DNA from: Actinomadura hibisca NBRC 15177
Lineage (GTDB): Bacteria; Actinomycetota; Actinomycetes; Streptosporangiales; Streptosporangiaceae
Assembly: GCF_001552635.1 (NCBI RefSeq)
Contig: NZ_BCRO01000095.1
Coordinates: 1-52,714, forward strand
Reading direction: 5' to 3'
DNA: 52,714 bases
In this document: piece after piece, positions 14,183-20,225 of the stretch
How the letters are laid out: each line of letters begins with the position of its first letter
How positions within the stretch are numbered: position 1 is the first letter of the stretch
Program-made: the position numbers and the translations under genes
The notes under the pieces: model-generated
The model's input: only the letters and a program-made list of their open reading frames with translations
Database searches by the model: none
Told to the model about the DNA's origin: nothing

Positions 14183-15790
14183 ATGACCGTAGCGGTAATC
14201 ATCGCGACCGGGGTGACCGGCGGGGAACCCGACCCGGTTCCCACGGCGGCGTCGCCCTGGGGGGACGATCCGGACGCGCCCACCCTGCTGACCCGCTTGT
14301 GCGAGCAGCTCGGCACGCTCAACGTACCGGACGTGCAGATCGTCACCCGGCCCGAACTGGCCCCGCTGCTGCGCAAGGACGGCCACGACGTGCTGGAGTG
14401 CGCCGACCCGGCCGCCGACCTGGCCGAGATCGCGCTGCTGGCCCGCCGCGCGGGCGGCCCGGTCCTGCTGCTGCCCGGCGACCTGGTGATCAGCACCGAA
14501 CTGCTGGCCCGCCTGGTCCGCGACGCCCGGGACCCGGCGACCGCCATCACGGTCCCGGCCGACGAGGACTGCCTGAACGCGGCCCGTTCGGGGACGGCTC
14601 GCCTGGACACGGCTCGGCTCGATGTGCCCCGGCCCGTTCGGGTGGCCGGGGGGCGGGTCGCCTCCGCCGGGTCTTCCCGGCATCGTGTCACCTCGCCCAA
14701 CGCCGCCTTTCCCGGCGTGCTGCACGTCTCCCGCGCCCGGACGGCCGAGTTCGCCGAGATCGCCGACAAGCTCGCCATGCTCCTGGAGGTCCCCGGCACC
14801 CTCCCCGCGCCCGTCGCGGGCACGGGCGACGGGGCCGCCATGTCCCCGGACGACGACCCCGCCCAGCTCCTGCTCGTCGGGCTCGTCCGCTCCGGCGTCC
14901 CGGTCGCCTCCTGCGCCGATCCCGCGCTCGTCTGCCGCCGCGCAGCCGGGCCCGACGCCGCCGCGAGCGCCGCCGCCGCGCACGAGGCCGTCGCCGCCGT
15001 GGACGAGGACCGCGTCCGTCTCGCCGCCGCCGTCAAGAGCGAGGACGGCTTCTTCGCCACCTACGCCGTCAGCAGCTACTCGCCGTTCCTCGTGCGCTGG
15101 GCCGCCGGGCGCGGGCTGACGCCCAACGCCGTCACCTGCATCTCCATGGGCGTCGCCGTCCTCGCCGCGATCTGGTTCGCGGCCGGGACGCGCACCGGGA
15201 TGGTCGCCGGGGCCCTGCTGTTCTACCTGTCGTTCGTGTTCGACTGCGTGGACGGCCAGCTCGCCCGCTACACCCGCTGCCGCAGCACCCTCGGGGCCTG
15301 GCTGGACGCGGTGTTCGACCGGGCCAAGGAGTACGTGGTCTTCGCCGGGCTCGCCGTCGGCGCGACCGCCGCGCCCCCCGACAGCCCGGTGCACGCCGGG
15401 AACGTGTGGCCGCTCGCGGTGGCGGCGCTGGCGCTCCAGACCGTCCGCCACATGGTCGACTTCTCGTACGCCGCGCGGGCGAACGTCGCGGGCCCCGCCG
15501 CGCCGCCGGTGACGCCGCTCACCCTGCCCGGCGACGGCGCGGCCGCGCCGTCCCACAAGGCCCCGGCGGGCGGCGCGGCGGCCCGGCTGTCCGCCGCCAC
15601 CAGCAAGATCCGCGTGCTGCACTGGGCCAAGAAGATCATCATCCTGCCGATCGGCGAGCGCTTCGCGCTGATCGCGGTGACCGCCGCGCTCGGCAACGCC
15701 CGGATCACCTTCGCCGCCCTGCTCGCCTGGGGCTGGATCGCCGCCGTCTACACCCTGACCGGACGAGTGATGAGGTCGACCGCCCGATGA
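14183..15790 (+). CDS. CDP-alcohol phosphotransferase with cytidylyltransferase-like N-terminal domain
   Basis: 535 residues in two parts. Residues 1 to about 270 resemble a degenerate NTP-transferase: MTVAVIIATG in place of the LAAGxGxR loop and VLLLPGDLVIS at 94-104 in place of the metal-binding DGD segment. Residues 285-535 are a polytopic CDP-alcohol phosphotransferase with linker KSEDGFFATYAVSSYSPFL and LTPNAVT. Its motif D-x2-DG-x2-AR-x8-G-x3-D-x3-D is complete (Asp354, Asp357, Arg362, Gly371, Asp375, Asp379). The order mirrors archaeal bifunctional inositol-phosphate cytidylyltransferase/di-myo-inositol-phosphate-phosphate synthase. The CMP-releasing transfer would occur at the membrane. 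ATG 14183 has GGAGG 7 nt upstream. First gene of a six-gene operon; it overlaps the next by 4 bp. Confidence 0.88.
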   Translation: MTVAVIIATGVTGGEPDPVPTAASPWGDDPDAPTLLTRLCEQLGTLNVPDVQIVTRPELAPLLRKDGHDVLECADPAADLAEIALLARRAGGPVLLLPGDLVISTELLARLVRDARDPATAITVPADEDCLNAARSGTARLDTARLDVPRPVRVAGGRVASAGSSRHRVTSPNAAFPGVLHVSRARTAEFAEIADKLAMLLEVPGTLPAPVAGTGDGAAMSPDDDPAQLLLVGLVRSGVPVASCADPALVCRRAAGPDAAASAAAAHEAVAAVDEDRVRLAAAVKSEDGFFATYAVSSYSPFLVRWAAGRGLTPNAVTCISMGVAVLAAIWFAAGTRTGMVAGALLFYLSFVFDCVDGQLARYTRCRSTLGAWLDAVFDRAKEYVVFAGLAVGATAAPPDSPVHAGNVWPLAVAALALQTVRHMVDFSYAARANVAGPAAPPVTPLTLPGDGAAAPSHKAPAGGAAARLSAATSKIRVLHWAKKIIILPIGERFALIAVTAALGNARITFAALLAWGWIAAVYTLTGRVMRSTAR

Positions 15791-16422
15791 CCACCGCCCT
15801 CCCCGCCGCCCCGCCCGTCGCCGAGCCCGCGCCGCTGCGCGACTTCCGCGACGACGGACCCGTCTGCCTGGCCCTCGGCGCCCTCGCGCGCGGCCAGCTC
15901 CCGCCGCTGCCCGGCGCGCTGGTCGCGCTCGTCGCCACGACCGTGCTGCTCGCGGCCGGTGTGGGCGAGCAGCAGACCCCCGCGCTGTTCGCGCCGGTCG
16001 TGGCGCTGCTGCTGACCGGACCGGCGGCGACCCATCCCCATACGGGGCGGCTTGACTGGCTCGTCCCGCCCATCATCCGCGCGATCGAGTATGGTTACCT
16101 CGCTGTACTGGGGTTCGCGCAGGGAGTATCGGCACCGCTCGTCTACGTGCTGATCGCCGTCCTGGCGTACCACCACTACGACACCGTGTACCGCACCCGC
16201 CAGGGGCTCCGGCCGCCGGCGTGGCTCTTCCGCGCCGGGCTCGGCTGGGAGGGGCGGATGCTCATTGTGGCCTTCCTGGGCCTCTCCGGGCTCCTGCCGT
16301 TCGCGTACGCTGCGCTCGCGGCCTACCTTGGCGTGTTGTTCGTGAGCGAGAGCGTCACCACGTGGGCGCGGACCGGTCTCGGCAGTGGCGAGATGGTCGA
16401 TCTGGAGGAAGAGAACGCATGA
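15787..16422 (+). CDS. polytopic membrane protein (DUF5941-like)
   Basis: 211 residues with five or so membrane segments (PLPGALVALVATTVLLAAGV, ALFAPVVALLLTGPAA, AIEYGYLAVLGFAQGVSAPLVYVLIAVLAYHHY, MLIVAFLGLSGLLPFAYAALAAYLGVLFVSESV). YHHYDTVYRTRQG on a cytosolic loop is conserved-looking. I believe this is the DUF5941 domain, which elsewhere can be fused to the CDP-alcohol phosphotransferase; that is from memory. It is coupled on both sides by 4-bp ATGA overlaps (15787-15790 and 16419-16422), so it is made in step with the phosphotransferase and the nucleotidyltransferase. A membrane partner in the same reaction is inferred; no catalytic motif is seen. Confidence 0.8.
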   Translation: MTTALPAAPPVAEPAPLRDFRDDGPVCLALGALARGQLPPLPGALVALVATTVLLAAGVGEQQTPALFAPVVALLLTGPAATHPHTGRLDWLVPPIIRAIEYGYLAVLGFAQGVSAPLVYVLIAVLAYHHYDTVYRTRQGLRPPAWLFRAGLGWEGRMLIVAFLGLSGLLPFAYAALAAYLGVLFVSESVTTWARTGLGSGEMVDLEEENA

Positions 16423-17153
16423 TCGGGATGGTGCTCGCGGCGGGTGCGGGCCGAAGGCTGCGCCCCTACACCGACACGCTGCCCAAGGCCCTGGTGCCTG
16501 TTGACGGCGACACGACCATCCTGGACATCGCGCTGGGCAACCTCGCCGAGGTCGGCCTGACCGACGTCGTGATCGTCGTCGGCTACTGCGCCGGCGCGGT
16601 CGAGGAGCGCAAGGCGGCGCTGGAGGAGAAGTACGGCGTCTCCATCACCCTCGTGCACAACGACAAGGCCGAGGAGTGGAACAACGCCTACTCCATGTGG
16701 CTGGCCCGCGAGCACTTCGCCAAGGGCGTCCTGATGGTCAACGGCGACACCGTGCACCCCGTCGGCGTCGAGAAGACGCTGCTGGCCGGGCGCGGCACGT
16801 CCGACATCCTGCTCGCCGTGGACGACGTGAAGAAGCTCGCCGACGAGGAGATGAAGGTCATCCTCGACGCCGACGGCCACCTGTCGCGCATCACCAAGCT
16901 GATGGACCCGGCCGAGGCCGCCGGCGAGTACATCGGCGCCACCCTGATCGAGCCCGCCGCCGCCGAGCCGCTGGCCGACGCCCTCAAGGCGACCTGGGAG
17001 GCGAACCCCGACCAGTACTACGAGGACGGCTACCAGGAGCTGGTCAACCGGGGCGCCAAGATCTCCGTCGCGCCGATCGGCGAGGTCGCCTGGGTCGAGG
17101 TCGACAACCACGACGACCTGGCCAAGGCACGCGAGATCGCGCACACCTACTAG
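16419..17153 (+). CDS. LicC-like sugar/polyol-phosphate nucleotidyltransferase
   Basis: 244 residues, GT-A fold nucleotidyltransferase. Seen: GMVLAAGAGRRLRPYTDTLP with PKALVPV (NTP-binding loop and Lys, residues 3-27), VVIVVGYCAGAVEERKAALEEKYG, VHNDKAEEWNNAYSMWLA (the N-D-x-NN-YS signature of phosphocholine cytidylyltransferase LicC), VLMVNGDTVH (metal Asp) and WVEVDNHDDLAKA near the C-terminus. LicC and relatives make CDP-choline or CDP-glycerol-type donors. Since the next gene looks like a glycerol-1-phosphate dehydrogenase and the flanking genes are CDP-alcohol phosphotransferases, CTP plus glycerol-1-phosphate (or another polyol phosphate) is the likely reaction. ATG overlaps the previous stop by 4 bp. 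Confidence 0.88.
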   Translation: MIGMVLAAGAGRRLRPYTDTLPKALVPVDGDTTILDIALGNLAEVGLTDVVIVVGYCAGAVEERKAALEEKYGVSITLVHNDKAEEWNNAYSMWLAREHFAKGVLMVNGDTVHPVGVEKTLLAGRGTSDILLAVDDVKKLADEEMKVILDADGHLSRITKLMDPAEAAGEYIGATLIEPAAAEPLADALKATWEANPDQYYEDGYQELVNRGAKISVAPIGEVAWVEVDNHDDLAKAREIAHTY

Positions 17154-17160
17154 GCACCGG

Positions 17161-17199
17161 GCCGCCGCGCCGGGACCCCGACGGGCCCGGCACGGCGGC
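17161..17199 (+). other. intra-operon stem-loop
   Basis: GCCGCCGCGCCGGG (17161-17174) pairs with CCCGGCACGGCGGC (17186-17199), 14 positions with one C/A mismatch and an 11-nt loop. It lies 8 nt after the nucleotidyltransferase stop inside the 145-nt gap before the dehydrogenase gene. No T-run; possibly a partial terminator or an mRNA-processing/stability element. Confidence 0.5.
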
Positions 17200-17298
17200 T
17201 CCGCCGTTCGCGGGCCCGCCACCCCCCCTCGCCGCCCGGCCCGCACCGGCCGCCGCCTCCCCGCAGCCGCCGACCTACGACCCGACCGAGGAAGGCAC

Positions 17299-18372
17299 AT
17301 GCCCCTGCTGTCGCGGATGCTGAACGCTCCGCTGTCCATCGACGTACGCCGCGGCGCGGTCGCGGGCCTCGGCGAGCTGCTGGCCGACCGCCGCATCGCC
17401 ACCGAGGGCCGGGTCGCCATCGCGGTCGGCCCCGGCCAGGGCGACCAGATCGCCGAGCACGTCCGGCCGTCGCTGAGCGCCTGCGAGGTGTTCCACGTGG
17501 ACGGCGGCACCGTGGACGCGGCCGTCAGCCTGGGCTCCAAGCTGCGCGCCGGGTCCTACGAGGCGGTCGTCGGCATCGGCGGCGGCCGCACCATCGACGC
17601 CACCAAGTACGCCGCCACGCTGTCGGGCATCCCGATGGTGTCGGTGGCCACCAACCTGTCGCACGACGGCATCTGCTCGCCGGTCGCCTCGCTGACCCAC
17701 GAGAAGGGCAAGGGCTCGTTCGGCGTCGTCATGCCGCTCGCCATGGTCGTGGACCTGGACTACGTCCGGGCCGCGCCGCCGCGCCTGGTGCGCGCCGGGA
17801 TCGGCGACGTGGTCAGCAACTTCTCCGCCGTCGACGACTGGCTGCTGGCCGCCGACGCGGTCGGCGAGCGCGTCGACCGCATGGCGCTGACGGTGGCGCG
17901 CACCGCCGCCGAGGCGCTGCTGCATCAGCCCGGCACGATCGAGTCCGACGGCTTCCTGACCGTGCTGGCCGAGGGCCTGGTGTTGTCGGGCATGGCGATG
18001 GCGTTCGCGGGCGACTCACGCCCGGCCAGCGGCGGCGACCACGAGATCCTGCACGCCATCGACCAGCTCTACCCCGGCACCGGCAACCACGGCGAGCTGG
18101 CCGGGATCGGCGCGGCGTTCTGCTACCACCTGCGCGCCACCCACCTCGGCGAGGGCGCCGAGCGGCTGGAGCAGATCCTGCACTGCCTGGAGCGGCACGG
18201 GTTGCCGCGCCTGCCCGGCGACGTCGGCCTGAGTGTGGAACAGTTCACCCAGGCCGTGCTGTTCGCCCCGCAGACGCGCCCCGGCCGCTATACGATCTTG
18301 GAGCATCTCGGCCTGGCCGAGGACGCGACGCGCAAGGCGGTGGAAGAGTATGTCCGGGCCCATGGCGACTGA
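17299..18372 (+). CDS. sn-glycerol-1-phosphate dehydrogenase-like enzyme (EgsA/AraM family)
   Basis: 357 residues of the iron-containing alcohol dehydrogenase/dehydroquinate synthase fold, closest by motif to glycerol-1-phosphate dehydrogenases. These reduce dihydroxyacetone phosphate to sn-glycerol-1-phosphate with NAD(P)H. Seen: NAD-binding VVGIGGGRTIDATKYAA (90-106), VATNLSHDGICSPVAS, and three expected zinc ligands, Asp170 in RAGIGDVVSNF, His248 in ASGGDHEILHAID and His264 in GTGNHGELAGIG. The full length fits the family. The ATG has GAGGAAGG 4-5 nt upstream. This stereoisomer is the archaeal lipid backbone and is uncommon in bacteria (known from Bacillus AraM). Its place between a nucleotidyltransferase and a CDP-alcohol phosphotransferase suggests it makes the polyol phosphate they use. 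Confidence 0.85.
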   Translation: MPLLSRMLNAPLSIDVRRGAVAGLGELLADRRIATEGRVAIAVGPGQGDQIAEHVRPSLSACEVFHVDGGTVDAAVSLGSKLRAGSYEAVVGIGGGRTIDATKYAATLSGIPMVSVATNLSHDGICSPVASLTHEKGKGSFGVVMPLAMVVDLDYVRAAPPRLVRAGIGDVVSNFSAVDDWLLAADAVGERVDRMALTVARTAAEALLHQPGTIESDGFLTVLAEGLVLSGMAMAFAGDSRPASGGDHEILHAIDQLYPGTGNHGELAGIGAAFCYHLRATHLGEGAERLEQILHCLERHGLPRLPGDVGLSVEQFTQAVLFAPQTRPGRYTILEHLGLAEDATRKAVEEYVRAHGD

Positions 18373-19234
18373 CCGTCCCGAGCAGGGCCCGCCCCCCGGC
18401 GGCGGCATCCGGCCCGGCGACGACCTGCGCCCCTCCCGCAAGCAGGCGGCGGTCGCCGACGTGCGGCGGCACGGGCAGCCGCCCGGCCTGAAGGACCGCC
18501 GCAACGAGGAGCACTGGGCGGGCCGGCTCTACATGCGGTCCCTGTCGCCGTACTTCTCGTGGCTGGCGCTGCGGCTGGGCTTCAGCCCCAACCAGCTCAC
18601 CTACCTCATGATGATCAGCGGCGTGCTGGCGGGCCTGGTGGTGTCGCTGCCGGCCACCGGCACCGGCGCGTTGTGGACCGCGCTCGGCGGCGCCGTCCTG
18701 ATCCAGGTCTACCTGCTGCTGGACTGCGTGGACGGCGAGGTCGCCCGCTACCTGCGGCAGACCTCGGTCGGCGGGGTCTTCCTCGACCGCATCGGCCACT
18801 ACCTGTCGGAGGTCGCGCTGCTGGTCGGCCTCGGCTTCGCCGCCCAGGGCGGCTGGACGACCGGCGGCTACGTCGAGCTCGGCATGCTGGCGGCGCTGGG
18901 CGCGGCCCTGATCAAGGCCGAGACCGACAACGTGGTGGTGGCCCGCGCCAAGTCGGGCCTGCCCGCCGACCCGACCGGCGGCGACCGCGCGCTGCGGCCC
19001 CGCTCCACCCGGATCGCGCTGGCCCGCCAGGCGGCGTCCATGTTGCGCTTCCACCGGATCATCGGCGCGGTGGAGCTGTCGCTGCTGATCGTGGCGGCGG
19101 CGGCGCTGGACGTGCTGCTGGGCACCGAGACCCCGGCCGCGATGCGCGTGCTGGCGGTCGCGGTCGCGGTCGTGGCGGCCCTCCAGACCCTGCTGCACCT
19201 GATCAGCATCCTGGCCTCCCGGAGACTCAAGTAA
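18350..19234 (+). CDS. second CDP-alcohol phosphotransferase, altered catalytic motif
   Basis: 294 residues. A hydrophilic N-terminus (about 60) is followed by a polytopic membrane domain with LGFSPNQLTYLMMISGVLAG. The family motif reads Asp125, Asp128-Gly, Ala132, Arg133, Gly142, Asp146, but the final Asp of D-x3-D is His150 (LDRIGHYLSE). In characterised family members that Asp is the proposed base that activates the acceptor hydroxyl, so this enzyme may use a different acceptor or chemistry. The start is ambiguous: ATG 18350 with GGAAG just upstream, or ATG 18362; both overlap the end of the dehydrogenase gene, implying coupling. It precedes a GT2 gene by 2 nt. Likely acts at the cytosolic membrane face. 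Confidence 0.85.
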   Translation: MSGPMATDRPEQGPPPGGGIRPGDDLRPSRKQAAVADVRRHGQPPGLKDRRNEEHWAGRLYMRSLSPYFSWLALRLGFSPNQLTYLMMISGVLAGLVVSLPATGTGALWTALGGAVLIQVYLLLDCVDGEVARYLRQTSVGGVFLDRIGHYLSEVALLVGLGFAAQGGWTTGGYVELGMLAALGAALIKAETDNVVVARAKSGLPADPTGGDRALRPRSTRIALARQAASMLRFHRIIGAVELSLLIVAAAALDVLLGTETPAAMRVLAVAVAVVAALQTLLHLISILASRRLK

Positions 19235-19236
19235 AG

Positions 19237-20115
19237 ATGAAACTGAGCGTCATCGTCCTGACCATGGGCAACCGGCCCGAGGAGCTGGCCCGCTCGGTGC
19301 GCAGCGCCCTGGACCAGGAGCACGTGGACGTCGAGGTCGTCCTGGTCGGCAATGGTGTGGACCCGGTCGGCGGCGCGGCGGCGGCCCCGTTCGACGACGA
19401 GCGGGTCACGACGATCGCGCTGCCGAAGAACGTGGGCATCCCGGCGGGCCGCAACCGCGGCGTCGAGGCGTCCTGCGGCGAGATCCTGCTGTTCCTGGAC
19501 GACGACGGCTGGTACCGCTCCACGCGGCTGGGCGCGCACCTGCGCGACCGGTTCACCGCCGACCCCGACCTCGGCGTGGTCTCGTTCCGCGTCCGCGACC
19601 CCGAGGGCGGGCGCGGCGAGCGCCGCCACGTGCCGCGGCTGCGCGCGGGCGATCCGGAGCGCTCCTCGGAGGTCACCACGTTCCTGGGCGGGGCCTGCGC
19701 GATCCGCCGCGCCGCCTGGGACGCGGGCGGCGGCCTGCCGGAGGACTTCTTCTACGCCCACGAGGAGACCGACCTCGCCTGGCAGATCCTGAACGCGGGC
19801 TACCGCATCGTGTACGACGCGTCGGCGGTGATGTTCCACCCGGCGGTGCTGCCGACGCGGCACGAGATGTTCTACCGCTACAACGCCCGCAACCGGGTGT
19901 GGCTGGCCCGCCGCAACCTGCCGTGGCCGCTGGCGCTGACCTACCTGGGCGTGTGGGTGGGGATGACGCTGCTGCGCGAGCGGAAGCCCGCCGCGCTGAA
20001 GCCGTGGTTCAAGGGGTTCACGGAGGGCTGGCGGAAGCCCGCCGGTCCGCGCCGCCCGATCTCGTGGCGGACGGCTTGGCGCATGACGCGTACCGGGCGT
20101 CCGCCGATCATCTGA
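19237..20115 (+). CDS. GT2 family glycosyltransferase (rhamnosyl/galactofuranosyl-type)
   Basis: 292 residues. GT-A fold: LSVIVLTMGNRPEELARSVR at the N-terminus, LPKNVGIPAGRNRGVEASCGE, metal site ILLFLDDDGWYRS, and HEETDLAWQILNAGYRIVYD for the acceptor/base region. The pattern NVGIPAGRNRG with DDD resembles family 2 enzymes that act on lipid-linked or wall glycans, such as rhamnosyl- or galactofuranosyltransferases. The C-terminus is amphipathic and Arg-rich with one possible membrane-associated stretch (LALTYLGVWVGMTLL). Last gene of the operon, 2 nt after the CDP-alcohol phosphotransferase stop, and followed by a terminator. It would glycosylate the phosphopolyol product. Donor unknown. Confidence 0.9.
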   Translation: MKLSVIVLTMGNRPEELARSVRSALDQEHVDVEVVLVGNGVDPVGGAAAAPFDDERVTTIALPKNVGIPAGRNRGVEASCGEILLFLDDDGWYRSTRLGAHLRDRFTADPDLGVVSFRVRDPEGGRGERRHVPRLRAGDPERSSEVTTFLGGACAIRRAAWDAGGGLPEDFFYAHEETDLAWQILNAGYRIVYDASAVMFHPAVLPTRHEMFYRYNARNRVWLARRNLPWPLALTYLGVWVGMTLLRERKPAALKPWFKGFTEGWRKPAGPRRPISWRTAWRMTRTGRPPII

Positions 20116-20183
20116 CGTAGCGAGGCCGAGGCCCCGGCATTCGACGCCGAAGTCTCTGGCGTCTGACGCTGAGGCTCTGACGT

Positions 20184-20221
20184 CGAGGCCCCGTGCGATC
20201 CGCGCGGGGGCCTCGGCGTTT
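20184..20221. terminator. terminator between convergent GT2 and HelD genes
   Basis: CGAGGCCCC (20184-20192) pairs perfectly with GGGGCCTCG (20207-20215), followed by GCGTTT. It can serve the plus-strand operon and, read in reverse, the helicase gene ending at 20226. The stop-bearing heptamer TCTGACG recurs at 20111-20117, 20162-20168 and 20176-20182. Confidence 0.7.
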
Positions 20222-20225
20222 CCGG

